Shown here: one piece after another, positions 37,443-47,083 of the stretch
How the letters are laid out: each line of letters begins with the position of its first letter
How positions within the stretch are numbered: position 1 is the stretch's first letter
Assembly: GCF_001663775.1 (NCBI RefSeq)
Contig: NZ_KV467168.1
Location: 472,420 to 536,419 of the forward strand
Length of the DNA: 64,000 nucleotides
Direction: 5' to 3'
From: Arthrobacter sp. B6
GTDB lineage: Bacteria > Actinomycetota > Actinomycetes > Actinomycetales > Micrococcaceae
Made by a program: the position numbers and the translations under genes
The notes under the pieces: model-generated
What the model was told of the DNA's origin: nothing
The model's database searches: none
The model's input: the letters and a program-made list of their open reading frames with translations, nothing else

Positions 37443-37666
37443 GTTAACTCTCTTTCATCCAGCCGGGGCAAGCAGAAATTTACTGCCCAGGGCGCGGTAT
37501 CGATTGATTTCTCTTGTAGGGATCGTCCGCAGGCTTGACGTGTCCCTGACCCTCGCTGGTGTTGTGGGAATGCCATTGGGCAGAAGTAGGAACGTCGAGC
37601 ATCACCATCACCGGCACAGCCGAACGCTCTGTCTGGGATCCAGAACACGGGAGTAATCGAAACCAG

Positions 37667-37728
37667 TGTATACATTTGGGGAGCACTCGTCCATGGTGGT
37701 CCAGAAAATATACTGCAGGTTGTATACA
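37667..37728. promoter_or_regulatory. TGTATACA boxes 1 and 2
   Basis: Two perfect 8-bp palindromes at 37667-37674 and 37721-37728, 54 bp apart, 225-286 bp upstream of pntA and 200-250 bp upstream of the GntR gene. The site type fits FCD-class GntR regulators. With the next pair, this makes four copies in 247 bp. Confidence 0.6.
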
Positions 37729-37862
37729 TTATGCTCGCAGCGATTCCGCCTGCTAACTAACCCTTATAGGGAACGGTGTGCCAACTACGGCCACGCTAGG
37801 CCCAGACGCGGACGATTTATGGCTGGCCACTTAGCTATTCAACGGCCTTCAAGCCCCCGTCG

Positions 37863-37913
37863 TGTATACATAAGTGTTCCACCCCGTTGCTGTGTCCAAA
37901 ATATTTGTATACA
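37863..37913. promoter_or_regulatory. TGTATACA boxes 3 and 4, GntR promoter
   Basis: Palindromes at 37863-37870 and 37906-37913. The second contains TATACA, a likely -10 box, only 8 bp before the GntR ATG at 37922. This implies a leaderless transcript and direct autorepression. Confidence 0.6.
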
Positions 37914-37921
37914 CTGCTTTC

Positions 37922-38581
37922 ATGCGTGCTAGTGAGCGGGCTTACCAAGTTCTTCGTGAAGACATTGTCGAATGGCGTCTATTACCCGGAACAGTTCTGG
38001 CTGAAGTCGAACAATCGGAACGGCTTGGCGTTTCCCGAACACCATTACGGGAGGCCCTTGGCCGACTAAGCGCTGAGGGTCTCACCCAGGCTGCCGGCGG
38101 TCGAGGTGTCGTCGTGACTGACATCTCGTTGGACGACGTTGATGAACTCTTCGAGCTGCGCGAAATACTGGAGTGCAGAGCCGCTGTTCTGGCTGCGCAA
38201 CGGGGCACCGCCAGTGTTTTTGCTTCGCTCCATCGGGAACTTCGGGATGCTCCAACGCTCCTCACCGCAGCTGACCCTACCCGACACGCGTATTACGCCC
38301 TGGTAGCCCGGTTGGATCAGGCCATCGACTCCTCCATCTCCAACTCCTACCTCGTCCAGGCAACGCGGACCCTCCGTGTGCACCTCGTGCGGATCCGACG
38401 GCTGGCCGCGGAAGTGGACGATCGGCTCATAGCCGCAGCGGCCGAGCACGCAGCCATCGCCGAGGCCATCGCCGATGGGAAGCCGCGACTGGCCGAAGCA
38501 GCCACCACACTCCATTTGCACCGCAGTCTTGCCCATATCAAAGCCACTCACCCCGCACTCCCGAAGGAGCCCCATGGTTAA
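37922..38581 (+). CDS. GntR family (FCD) transcriptional regulator of prp operon
   Basis: Protein of 219 aa. The winged helix-turn-helix is [51 protein letters not shown]; the FCD domain follows with helices ending [19 protein letters not shown]. The start at 37922 is chosen because the helix-turn-helix begins at once and a -10-like box lies 8 bp upstream; a frame open to 37874 would run through the promoter. Its 3' end overlaps prpD by 8 bp. In Arthrobacter relatives this gene precedes prpDBC and is presumed to respond to propionate metabolites. Confidence 0.9.
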   Translation: MRASERAYQVLREDIVEWRLLPGTVLAEVEQSERLGVSRTPLREALGRLSAEGLTQAAGGRGVVVTDISLDDVDELFELREILECRAAVLAAQRGTASVFASLHRELRDAPTLLTAADPTRHAYYALVARLDQAIDSSISNSYLVQATRTLRVHLVRIRRLAAEVDDRLIAAAAEHAAIAEAIADGKPRLAEAATTLHLHRSLAHIKATHPALPKEPHG

Positions 38582-40094
38582 GAAGCACCACGTCCGCGTG
38601 TACAAAAGTGAGGAAAACCTCGCCCGCGAGGACCAGTTGGCGCACAAGATCGCCGTGGTAGCCGCTGACCCCGTGGACGTAGCGGCCGAAGTAACCGACA
38701 TGGTGATTAATCGGATCATCGACAACTCCTCGGTGGCTATAGCATCGCTGAACCGGGCCCCGATCGTCGCGGCCCGTGCCCAGGCTCTGGCGCACGCCCC
38801 GAGCACCGGTGGCAAAGGCGCGAAGATCTATGGCATCGGCGAACGCGTCTCCCCGGAGTGGGCCGCGTGGGCCAACGGGGTAGCAGTGCGCGAACTGGAT
38901 TACCACGACACCTTCCTTGCTGCGGAGTACTCCCACCCCGGCGATAACATCCCGCCCATCCTCGCCGTCGCACAGCACGTGGGAGCCAGCGGCACGAATC
39001 TCATCCGGGGCATCGCCACCGGGTATGAGATCCAGGTGAACCTGGTGAAGGCGATCTGCCTGCACAAGCACAAGATCGACCACGTGGCCCACCTTGGCCC
39101 CTCCGCCGCGGCCGGCATCGGCACCCTGCTGGGCCTCGACGTTGAGACGATCTTCCAGTCCGTGGGCCAGGCGCTGCACACCACCACCGCCACGCGGCAG
39201 TCCCGTAAGGGCGAGATTTCCACGTGGAAGGCCCACGCCCCCGCGTTCGCCGGGAAGATGGCGGTCGAGGCGGCGGACCGTGCAATACGTGGGCAGACTT
39301 CCCCGGTGCCGATCTACGAGGGCGAAGACGGTGTGATTGCCTGGCTGCTCGATGGCCTGGAGGCGTCCTACATGGTCCCGCTTCCCACTCCCGGGGAGGC
39401 CAAGCGTGCCATCCTGGACACCTACACCAAGGAACACTCCGCCGAGTACCAGGCCCAGGCCTGGATCGACCTCGCCCGGAAACTCCACAAAGAGCACCCC
39501 GAAGCCACGGACCCGGGAAACGTGAAGTCGGTGCTGATCAGGACCAGCCACCACACCCACTACGTGATCGGTTCCGGCGCGAACGATCCGCAGAAGTACT
39601 CCCCCACAGCTTCGAGGGAGACGCTGGACCACTCGATCCCGTACATCTTCACCGTCGCGTTGCAGGACGGCGCCTGGCACCACGTGGACTCCTACTCCCC
39701 GGAACGTGCCGCCCGGCCGGACACCGTGGAGCTGTGGCAGAAGGTCTCCACCGAGGAAGACCCGGAATGGACCCGGCGCTACCACTCCCTGGACATCGCA
39801 GAGAAGGCCTTCGGCGGGTCCGTGGAAATCACCCTGGCCGACGGCACCGTGATCCGTGATGAGATCGCCCTCGCCGACGCCCACCCTCTCGGTGCCCGCC
39901 CCTTCGGCCGCGAACAGTACATCCACAAGTTCCGCACCCTGGCCGCTGGCCTCGTAGAGGAAGCCGAAATCGAACGGTTCCTCACCGCCGTCGAACGCCT
40001 CCCCCAACTCGGTCATGGGGAACTGGACCAGCTGAACATCACCGCTGCCCCCGGCGTCATCAACCTGAGCGCCGCACCCAAGGGACTCTTCTGA
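38574..40094 (+). CDS. prpD: 2-methylcitrate dehydratase
   Basis: MmgE/PrpD-family protein of 506 aa that dehydrates 2-methylcitrate in the methylcitrate cycle, which turns propionyl-CoA and oxaloacetate into pyruvate and succinate. Seen: [20 protein letters not shown] near residue 110, [20 protein letters not shown], and the C-terminal [10 protein letters not shown]-like and [12 protein letters not shown] segments of the family. ATG at 38574 has GAAGGAG 6 nt upstream; it overlaps the GntR gene. Order GntR-prpD-prpB-prpC is the usual actinobacterial one. Confidence 0.95.
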   Translation: MVKKHHVRVYKSEENLAREDQLAHKIAVVAADPVDVAAEVTDMVINRIIDNSSVAIASLNRAPIVAARAQALAHAPSTGGKGAKIYGIGERVSPEWAAWANGVAVRELDYHDTFLAAEYSHPGDNIPPILAVAQHVGASGTNLIRGIATGYEIQVNLVKAICLHKHKIDHVAHLGPSAAAGIGTLLGLDVETIFQSVGQALHTTTATRQSRKGEISTWKAHAPAFAGKMAVEAADRAIRGQTSPVPIYEGEDGVIAWLLDGLEASYMVPLPTPGEAKRAILDTYTKEHSAEYQAQAWIDLARKLHKEHPEATDPGNVKSVLIRTSHHTHYVIGSGANDPQKYSPTASRETLDHSIPYIFTVALQDGAWHHVDSYSPERAARPDTVELWQKVSTEEDPEWTRRYHSLDIAEKAFGGSVEITLADGTVIRDEIALADAHPLGARPFGREQYIHKFRTLAAGLVEEAEIERFLTAVERLPQLGHGELDQLNITAAPGVINLSAAPKGLF

Positions 40095-41002
40095 TGCTGT
40101 ATTCCAAGGTCACGCCCGAGCAGAAGCGAATCGATTTCCACAACCTGCTTGCTTCGGGCACCATCGCCCAGTTCCCCGGCGCATTCAACCCGCTCTCAGC
40201 CAGGCTGATCGAGGAGAAAGGTTTCGGCGGGGTCTACATCTCCGGCGCCGTCCTCGCCAACGACCTCGGCCTGCCCGACATCGGCCTGACCACCCTCACC
40301 GAAGTCGCCACCCGCGCCGGGCAGATCGCCCGCATGACCGACCTGCCCGCCATCGTGGACGCCGACACCGGCTTCGGCGAACCCATGAACGTCGCCCGCA
40401 CCGTCCAGGAAATCGAAAACGCCGGCCTAGCCGGCCTGCACATCGAAGACCAGTTCAACCCCAAACGCTGCGGCCACCTCGACGGCAAAAACGTGGTGGA
40501 CCTGGACACCGCCACCAAACGCATCCGCGCCGCAGCCGACGCCCGTCGCGACCCAAACTTCCTCATCATGGCCCGCACCGACATCCGCGCCACCGACGGA
40601 CTGCAAGCAGCCAAAGATCGCGCCAAAGCCCTGGTGGACGCCGGCGCCGACGCCATCTTCCCCGAAGCCATGCGCGACCTGCACGAATTCCGTGCGATCC
40701 GGGACGCCGTGGACGTTCCCATCCTGGCCAACATGACCGAATTCGGCAAAAGCGACCTCTTCTCGACGAGAGAGCTCCAGGCCGTGGGCGTCAACATGGT
40801 CATCTACCCGGTCACCCTGCTCCGCAGCGCCATGGGGGCAGCTGAACGTGTCCTGGACACGCTCAAGAGTCTGGGAACACAAGAAGTACTTGTTCCTGAG
40901 ATGCTGACGCGGGCACGCCTCTATGAGCTCGTGGACTACGAGGCATACAACAAATTCGATTCCGGTATCTTCAACTTCCAAATCCCCCACACTCGCTTGT
41001 AA
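40094..41002 (+). CDS. prpB: Methylisocitrate lyase
   Basis: Protein of 302 aa of the isocitrate lyase/PEP mutase family. Mg and substrate residues lie in VDADTGFGEP and the catalytic loop KRCGH (in FNPKRCGHLDGK). It cleaves 2-methylisocitrate to pyruvate and succinate. The prpD stop and prpB start share one base (TGATG), so translation is coupled. Full length. Confidence 0.96.
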   Translation: MLYSKVTPEQKRIDFHNLLASGTIAQFPGAFNPLSARLIEEKGFGGVYISGAVLANDLGLPDIGLTTLTEVATRAGQIARMTDLPAIVDADTGFGEPMNVARTVQEIENAGLAGLHIEDQFNPKRCGHLDGKNVVDLDTATKRIRAAADARRDPNFLIMARTDIRATDGLQAAKDRAKALVDAGADAIFPEAMRDLHEFRAIRDAVDVPILANMTEFGKSDLFSTRELQAVGVNMVIYPVTLLRSAMGAAERVLDTLKSLGTQEVLVPEMLTRARLYELVDYEAYNKFDSGIFNFQIPHTRL

Positions 41003-41026
41003 AGGGCTGCAACGAAGGAGTTCAGC

Positions 41027-42163
41027 ATGACTGACACAGACATCAAAAAGGGCCTCGCCGGCGTTGTGGTGGACTACACCGCCGTCTCCAAGGTCAACCC
41101 CGACACCAACTCACTGCTGTATCGCGGGTACCCGGTCCAGGAGCTTGCCGCAAAGTGCAGCTTCGAGGAAGTGGCCTACCTGCTTTGGAACGGCGAGCTG
41201 CCCACCCAGCAGCAGTTGGCCGAGTTTACTGCACGCGAACGGGCCGGTCGGGCACTCGACCCTACACTCCAAGCCATCATCGACACCTTGCCTAAGAACG
41301 CCCACCCGATGGACGTGTGCCGCACTGCGGCGTCGGTGCTCGGAGCGCGCCATAAGCTGGCAGAGGATTCCTCGCCCGGGGCCAACATGAACAAAGCCAT
41401 CGACCTCTGGGCAGCAATGCCCGCAGTCGTCGCCTACGACCAGCGCCGCCGCCACGGACACGACGTCATCGAGCCGCGCGATGACCTCGGCTACTCCGCC
41501 AACTTCCTCTGGATGACCTTCGGCGAAGAGCCCGTGGACGAGGTCACCGAGGCCTTCAACGTCTCGATGATCCTGTACGCAGAACACTCCTTCAACGCCT
41601 CCACCTTCACCGCCCGCGTCGTCACGTCCACCCTCTCAGATCTCCACTCGGCCGTGACCGCAGCCATCGGAGCCCTCAAAGGCCCTCTGCACGGTGGCGC
41701 CAACGAAGCCGTCATGCACACCTTCGACGAGATCGGCATCCGCAAGGAGGAGTCCCTCGAAGAAGCTGCCTCACGTGCCAAGGCCTGGATGGAAGATGCC
41801 CTTGCGCAGAAGAAAAAGGTCATGGGCTTCGGCCACCGCGTCTACAAACAGGGCGACTCCCGGGTGCCCACCATGAAGGCAGCCCTCGACAAAATGATCG
41901 CCTACTACGGCCGGCCTGAAGTCCTGGGCCTGTACAACGGCCTGGAACAGGCCATGGACCAGGCCAAGGCCATCAAACCCAACCTCGACTACCCCGCCGG
42001 GCCGACCTACCACCTCATGGGCTTCGACACTCCCACTTTCACCCCGATCTTCGTCGCCAGCCGCATCACCGGTTGGACCGCCCACATCATGGAACAAGCC
42101 GCTTCCAACTCCCTCATCCGTCCTCTGAGCGAATACAACGGGCACGAACAGCGTTCCCTGTAG
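41027..42163 (+). CDS. prpC: 2-methylcitrate synthase
   Basis: Citrate-synthase-family enzyme of 378 aa: catalytic His residues in GPLHGGANEAV and GFGHRVYK, Asp in the C-terminal GFDTPTFTP region. Condenses propionyl-CoA with oxaloacetate. 24 bp downstream of prpB, with AAGGAG before the ATG. Shorter than typical citrate synthases (about 430 aa), as PrpC usually is; some citrate synthase side activity is possible. Confidence 0.94.
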   Translation: MTDTDIKKGLAGVVVDYTAVSKVNPDTNSLLYRGYPVQELAAKCSFEEVAYLLWNGELPTQQQLAEFTARERAGRALDPTLQAIIDTLPKNAHPMDVCRTAASVLGARHKLAEDSSPGANMNKAIDLWAAMPAVVAYDQRRRHGHDVIEPRDDLGYSANFLWMTFGEEPVDEVTEAFNVSMILYAEHSFNASTFTARVVTSTLSDLHSAVTAAIGALKGPLHGGANEAVMHTFDEIGIRKEESLEEAASRAKAWMEDALAQKKKVMGFGHRVYKQGDSRVPTMKAALDKMIAYYGRPEVLGLYNGLEQAMDQAKAIKPNLDYPAGPTYHLMGFDTPTFTPIFVASRITGWTAHIMEQAASNSLIRPLSEYNGHEQRSL

Positions 42164-42192
42164 CTGGCAATTGAATTGCCTCTCGATTCCAG

Positions 42193-42254
42193 CGGTGAGG
42201 TGCCGGATGATCACCCGGATCATCAAACATCGCAACGGCTACGGCACCTCACCG
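42193..42254. terminator. Nested inverted repeats after prpC
   Basis: CGGTGAGGTGCCG (42193-42205) and CGGCACCTCACCG (42242-42254) are perfect 13-bp arms; inside, GATGATC (42206-42212) and GATCATC (42218-42224) form a second stem. It could fold as a forked hairpin and end the prp transcript before panD, or be a small mobile repeat. Confidence 0.55.
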
Positions 42255-42313
42255 TCTGCTCGCCAAGCAACACGACGCCGCCTGCGTCCTCAAACTAGTC
42301 AGGGGTAATCTCC

Positions 42314-42751
42314 GTGAATCTGATGACTCGCACGATGTTCAAATCAAAAATTCACCGGGCCACCGTCACACACGCCGACCTGCACTACGTTGGCTCGGTC
42401 ACCGTGGATCTGGACCTGCTGGAGGCGGCCGACATCCTGCCCGGAGAGCTCGTAGCGATCGTCGACGTTACCAACGGTGCCCGCTTGGAGACCTACACCA
42501 TCGCCGGCCAACGGGGCACCGGTGTAGTCGGCATAAACGGACCTGCTGCGCACGTGATCCATGAGAATGACACTGTCATTCTCATCTCCTATGCGAATAT
42601 GACCACCGAAGAAGCCAGGTCCTTCGAACCCAGGATTGTGCATGTAGACCAGCACAACAGGATCCTCCAGCTCGGCAACGACCCCGCCGAAGGAGTCACC
42701 CCCGGCTTGGTCCGCCCGCCCTTAGCATTGAACAACAGCGCGGTGAACTGA
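42314..42751 (+). CDS. panD: Aspartate 1-decarboxylase
   Basis: Pyruvoyl enzyme precursor of 145 aa: [20 protein letters not shown] then YVGSVTVD, where self-cleavage between Gly and Ser creates the pyruvoyl group, and the C-terminal [13 protein letters not shown]. It makes beta-alanine for pantothenate and CoA. GTG at 42314 has AGGGG 9 nt upstream; ATG at 42323 is the alternative. It is separated from prpC by a nested hairpin. Its place beside prp genes rather than panB/panC is unusual and may reflect CoA demand (inference). Confidence 0.92.
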   Translation: MNLMTRTMFKSKIHRATVTHADLHYVGSVTVDLDLLEAADILPGELVAIVDVTNGARLETYTIAGQRGTGVVGINGPAAHVIHENDTVILISYANMTTEEARSFEPRIVHVDQHNRILQLGNDPAEGVTPGLVRPPLALNNSAVN

Positions 42752-43299
42752 GTCGTGGTCATGAGCAACAGCTCCGAAAGCATCTCTGCAGAAGTCCCGG
42801 CACATACGAAAACGGCCCTATAAGAACCGGCGCTCAAACTACGGATAAGGCAACGAAACCCGGAGGTCGGATCCGGACCCATCACCTGCAGCAACCACAG
42901 ACGACAGTCTCCGCTTCGCTATGCTCACAGCCTGCGCGGACTACATTAGGAACTGGACAAGGCTGGCGAGCGGAGACAGCGTTCTACTTGTCGAAAACGA
43001 CGGCCTGACCTAGCGGGCCAAGTTGATGTTGTAACTGAGAATGGCCTGGTCCTTTGGCTTCATCTTGAAGCTGGCGCAGGACGAAGACTATTTACTTGCG
43101 CTGACGGCGTTCTTATTTTGCGCGTCTGCCGGGAGTCGGGTACCAACCGCTCCGATCGGTCGAGGACATAAGGGAAAGCCGGGACGACCTCTAGGGCGAC
43201 TGGCACCGCCGGGTAAAGCACTTTCAGAGCAACGAGACCGAAGGTGGAAACATACGCTTACGAACGCCGAAGTGCACGAATCGCCCGTCCATACCTAGT
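42752..43299. other. Region without recognised gene
   Basis: About 550 bp between panD and an SDR stub. No frame with a recognised family. Confidence 0.35.
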
Positions 43300-43445
43300 T
43301 CGGCTGTTGTCGCGGCACCCGCTTCGCCGAGCGCTTCACCGATTACAACCCTCGCGCCTTCCTAAACGAGTCGCCGGGATGCAGCTGCGCCCATTCCGCG
43401 TCCCCCTCCACTAATGATGGCAATTTTTCCACCTACACGTCCCAT
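43300..43445 (-). pseudogene. N-terminal stub of an SDR gene
   Basis: From ATG 43445 the minus strand reads MGRVGGKIAIISGGGRGMGA then ASRRLV, a stop, EGARVVIGEALGEAGA: the nucleotide-binding start of a short-chain dehydrogenase, interrupted by a stop codon and ending near 43300. Confidence 0.6.
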
Positions 43446-43487
43446 TTTTCTTCTTCCTATTCCCCGGAGCTACCGGGCTGGAAACCA

Positions 43488-44395
43488 TAGACTTGGGCGT
43501 ACCCCACACAGCGCTCCCACATGGCCGTGATCGCTGACACGGTTGGCAGCAGCTGGCAGTCAAGACGATCGGCACGACCAGTAGCGACCATCTCTCCTGC
43601 TGGCATGGGCGAACAAACAAGATGATCAGGAACGGCTCTGGGCGATCGAGGACTGGCGGCACCTGAGGAGACGATTGGAAGGCGACCTCCTTGCGGCGCG
43701 TGTGAATCCCACGTTCGGGACAGCGCCCCCACGTTCGGCAAGTCCGCCCCATAGACGCTCTCGCGATCGCACGTTCCGCCCTGCGAGAACCCGATCTGCC
43801 CGTCGCCCGTCCTGGTCAACCACCACGAGGACATCGCCGCTGAACGGACCCGCGTGATCAGCCAGCTACGCTGGCACCTGCACGAGCTCGATCCTGCCCG
43901 GCCAACTTCGACCAGGGCACGTTCGCACGCATCAAATTCCGCCTGGATGACTTCTCCGGGGTCGTCGCCAACCTCGCTCAACGGCTCCTCACCCATCTGC
44001 ACCGCCTCACCGAGGAGATCGATGAACTCACAGCCGAACCCAGCCGGCGGACCCCAGTCATCGCTGCGGCACGGATGGCGATCGTCAGCTGTGGGTCCTT
44101 GACGGCAGCGAAGAAGATCCTGGGAGAGACCGCCGGTGTGGTCTTCGAACAAGGCCCGGCACCGACTCTCCCGAACCGGGAACAGACAGCTGAACGCTGC
44201 GCTGCACGGAATCGTCCTGACTCAGGCCCGCTGCCATCAAGGCGCGCGGGAACTTCTGGCCCGCCTAAAGCAGGCGGGGACGGCAGCATGGAAGCACTGC
44301 CTATCCTCAAACGCCGACTATCCGACGTCGTATACCGGGTTCTGAGCGGGGATCACAAGACCTCCGCGGCCAGCACGCTCATCCAGGTGGCTTGA
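43488..44395 (+). pseudogene. Degenerate IS110-family transposase
   Basis: Plus-strand pieces in several frames follow the IS110 order: RLWAIEDWRHLRRRLEGDLL, DALAIARSALREPDLPVAR, VISQLRWHLHELD, GSLTAAKKILGETAGVV, RHRLSRTGNRQLNAALHGIV, LTQARCHQGARELLARLKQA and MEALPILKRRLSDVVYRVL, ending TGA at 44393-44395. Stops and shifts throughout make it inactive. Confidence 0.7.
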
Positions 44396-44499
44396 CAGAG
44401 GGGCCAGAGACAGTCCTCCGGGAGTTACGCGGAGAGGGGTCATCCGCTCCCGGTCACCGTCCCGCAACCAAGTGTTTGCCACTGACGGCAATTGGCGGG

Positions 44500-44815
44500 G
44501 GTTCATTTGGGGCGGACCAAGTATCCATTCCGAGAGGTGCTCCGCCTGCACCGTCCAGTGTTACTCCGGTGATGTCGCGGTTGTCCGGATCGGCCAGGAA
44601 AAGGATGGCGCGGGCGACTTCGTCGGTTCAGCAAACCGGCGCATTGGCAGCTGCGCGGCCCGCGTGGCACGATTGGCAGCCGCGTCGGGGCCTGCGTTCT
44701 CTGCGAACTGTGCCCACATGGGAGTGTTCACCGGGCCGCGTGCGATCGCGTTGACAAAAATGCCATTGGGGCCGAGCAGCTCAGCGAATGACCACATGAT
44801 GTGGAGTAAGGTGAG
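44500..44815 (-). pseudogene. C-terminal fragment of an SDR gene
   Basis: The minus strand reads FAELLGPNGIFVNAIARGPV, NTPMWAQFAENAGPDAAANR, LPMRRFAEPTEVARAILFLA and DPDNRDITGVTLDGAGG (one shift near 44615). This is the second half of a short-chain dehydrogenase with the usual GPxNTPMW and final ITGxxLDxDGG features. The first half is not upstream on the same strand. Confidence 0.6.
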
Positions 44816-45046
44816 CTTGTTTTCGTTGTAGGACAGATCCCAGATTCAATTGAGCTTCTCAAAGTTCGGGGTGGTGTCGTGGTAGTAGTAGACCACCACC
44901 AGTTCGGACACGGGCCCAGTTCTTCTGTTCCACATGGGCCCCGTCGTTTTGCTTCCCGGCCGGGGCGTGGTGAAGCTGATCTGCCGGGCATGGCAGTACC
45001 TTTGCGTTGTGGTCCTTACTGCCGGGCGCGGGGTCGCTGCGGGAGC

Positions 45047-45514
45047 TCATCGTACAACTCGCGAGTAGGTTTCCCGCACGACTACTTCACCACCACGGGA
45101 GTAGTCGCGTCGGAAGGTGTAGATCTCGAATGGACCTGAACGGCCGGCCTTCGCCACGGATCCGATGAACGTCTGTGTGACTGTGATTATGTCTCCGGCG
45201 ACGATGTCACCGAACCAGCGGACCGTCGTCTCGCCCGCCATGACTTTCTTCGCAGCAAGGGGGTCATCGTTCGGGATCCCGCCGTCGCTTAGCTCCCGTC
45301 GCGTGAGGATTCGACTCATGGTCAGTCCCAACGAGACGAAGAAGTACGGCGGTGCGACGAGGTCGGAGAAACCCGCGAGTCGCGCCGCGGCGATGTCGTG
45401 ATGTGTGGCTGCGGTGATGCCGGCAGCGGCGGCGAACCGGCTGATGGCGTCACGGGTGACAAGGACCTCGACATGCCGCGGTTCGAGAAGGTCGTCGCTG
45501 CCGTCGTCAAGCAA
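45047..45514 (-). CDS. MaoC-type (FAS1-like) hydratase subunit
   Basis: Hotdog-fold protein of 155 aa matching MaoC dehydratase N-terminal domains: VTRDAISRFAAAAGITAATH, the APPYFFVSLGLTMS segment, GETTVRWFGDIVAGDIITVT and a last strand VRETYSRVV. Such units pair with a second MaoC subunit to form an enoyl-CoA hydratase. It overlaps the DUF35 gene by 8 bp and is the last gene of the operon. In steroid degradation the corresponding domain is fused to DUF35 (ChsH2); here the two are separate. Confidence 0.78.
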   Translation of the reverse strand: MLDDGSDDLLEPRHVEVLVTRDAISRFAAAAGITAATHHDIAAARLAGFSDLVAPPYFFVSLGLTMSRILTRRELSDGGIPNDDPLAAKKVMAGETTVRWFGDIVAGDIITVTQTFIGSVAKAGRSGPFEIYTFRRDYSRGGEVVVRETYSRVVR

Positions 45515-45932
45515 TGATGTTCCAGACGAGCAAAGGGACTCCTTCTGCGGATCGCTCGCGCGTCCCCTGGACGCGCAGGCCTACACGAAGTGATGGCGCT
45601 TCGTTCGTCGGTGCGAGCCGACCGAGGAGCCGGATGCGGTGCGGCTCATCAAGCGCGACCACGACGATTGTGTAGGGCACCAGGTGGGCGAACTCGGGAG
45701 TGGGAGCCCGGTGCGTCGTCGTCCACGAGTAGATCGTGCCGACTGGGTCCACAGGCGTTGAGACGAACTCCGTGCTTCTACACACGGCGCATGAGGGGCG
45801 TGGCGGCCACTGGTGGGTACCACAAGCGACACAACGCGGTACCGCGAGCGGTGCGGCGTCGGAACCGTCGAGGTGTGGCGCGAGTTCCGGCGCGAGGAGC
45901 TGCGCCCGGCTCATGTGTTCCTCGGCATTCAT
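45507..45932 (-). CDS. DUF35 OB-fold, zinc-ribbon protein
   Basis: Protein of 141 aa with the rubredoxin-like zinc ribbon CVACGTHQWPPRPSCAVC (two C-x2-C pairs) near residue 34 and an OB fold after it (GTIYSWTTTHRAP, PYTIVVVALDEP). DUF35 proteins are partners of thiolase-like enzymes and are needed for activity of Ltp2-type aldolases. It sits between the thiolase-like gene (4-bp overlap) and a MaoC-type gene (8-bp overlap), the expected gene context. Confidence 0.87.
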   Translation of the reverse strand: MNAEEHMSRAQLLAPELAPHLDGSDAAPLAVPRCVACGTHQWPPRPSCAVCRSTEFVSTPVDPVGTIYSWTTTHRAPTPEFAHLVPYTIVVVALDEPHRIRLLGRLAPTNEAPSLRVGLRVQGTRERSAEGVPLLVWNIIA

Positions 45933-47083
45933 TCCACACCCCTTCCGCCGAACAGCGCCATCGAGCCGTCCCCCCAGTCTCCCCAGCCCGTCACTGCGGC
46001 GACCCTGGCGTGAGGGACCTGCCGGTCCCCGGCCTCCCCACGCACCTGACGCACAGCCTCGACGACGTGCGAAAGTCCGAGAAGGTGCCCCTCGGAGAGA
46101 AGGCCGCCATGGGTGTTCGTCGGAAGACGTCCGCCCAACCGCAGAGCACCGGAAAGCACGAACGCGCCGGCCTCGCCCCGTGGGCAGAAGCCCGCCTCTT
46201 CGAGCTGGTGGAGCACCTCGAATGTGAAGCAGTCGTAAATCATAGCGGTGTCGACGTCGGCCGGACCGATTCCCGCCCGCTCGTAGACCGCCGGAGCGGC
46301 AGTGGTCAGCCCTATCCGAAACCAGTCCTCGCGGTTGGTGAGATCGTCGGCGCTCTGAGGACGCGCGGAGCTAAAAGCGAGCAGCCGGACGTCGCGCTCC
46401 CCCGCCGGATTGGATCGTCGGTCGCGCGATGTCAGGACTACCGCCACCGCGCCATCGGTCTCAAGACAGCAATCGAACAGTCGGTACGGGTCGCTCACCA
46501 TCGGCGAGGCGTCGTAGTGTTCACGCGTCATAGGCTTGCCGAACATCATCGCGTGCGGGTTCAACTGTGCGTGGGCCCGCATCGTCAGGGCGACCTCGGC
46601 GAGGGCGTCCGTACTCGTCCCGTGCAAGGCCATATGTCTCTGCGCGATCATCGCGTACCACTGTGCCGGAGCGACCCATCCATAGGGGCGCTCTAGGAAC
46701 TCCCGAAACTGTTGGCCGGGCAGATCGGACACACGGCGTCCGATTCGGCTCGCCGACCGCCCGTTGCGGGCGAACACGGCGACCGCGACATCGGCTGCTC
46801 CGGCCCGGAGGATCAGCTCTGCGGCGCCGACGGAGTTGAGGCCGCCGTTTCCACCAGGTGGCGGCAGCACGTCAAGGACGTCATCACGCAGACCCAACCC
46901 GGCGACGACGTCCTCGGTGAAGAGAGAACCGCCAACGGGCACGACCGCGCCAAGGTCGGCCGGTGACATGCCCGCGTCGGCGAGGGCGAGAAGTGTCGCC
47001 TCGCGGGCCAGCGCGGGGACGGACCTCCCGCTCGCGCGCGTGAATGCGCTCGATCCGACGCCCGCGATAGAGATGCTGCTCAC
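45929..47083 (-). CDS. Thiolase-like protein, Ltp2-type retro-aldolase candidate
   Basis: Lipid-transfer-protein-type thiolase fold of 384 aa starting at GTG 47083, which overlaps the upstream MaoC stop (GTGA). The position of the thiolase nucleophilic Cys reads GGNGGLNSVGAAELI, with Gly instead of Cys, and the C-terminal Cys-Gly-Gly motif is replaced by GWGDWGDG. NTHGGLLSEGHLLGL is kept. This pattern fits Ltp2-like aldolases, which cleave beta-hydroxyacyl-CoA to an aldehyde or ketone plus a shorter acyl-CoA, and not true thiolases. Adjacent DUF35 and MaoC genes and a downstream-acting ALDH fit that reaction (inference from family). Confidence 0.82.
   Translation of the reverse strand: MSSISIAGVGSSAFTRASGRSVPALAREATLLALADAGMSPADLGAVVPVGGSLFTEDVVAGLGLRDDVLDVLPPPGGNGGLNSVGAAELILRAGAADVAVAVFARNGRSASRIGRRVSDLPGQQFREFLERPYGWVAPAQWYAMIAQRHMALHGTSTDALAEVALTMRAHAQLNPHAMMFGKPMTREHYDASPMVSDPYRLFDCCLETDGAVAVVLTSRDRRSNPAGERDVRLLAFSSARPQSADDLTNREDWFRIGLTTAAPAVYERAGIGPADVDTAMIYDCFTFEVLHQLEEAGFCPRGEAGAFVLSGALRLGGRLPTNTHGGLLSEGHLLGLSHVVEAVRQVRGEAGDRQVPHARVAAVTGWGDWGDGSMALFGGRGVE

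Noticed and set aside
38538-40016. Minus-strand open frame of 492 codons opposite prpD
   Set aside because: Shadow of prpD; Gly/Val/His-rich without motifs or RBS.
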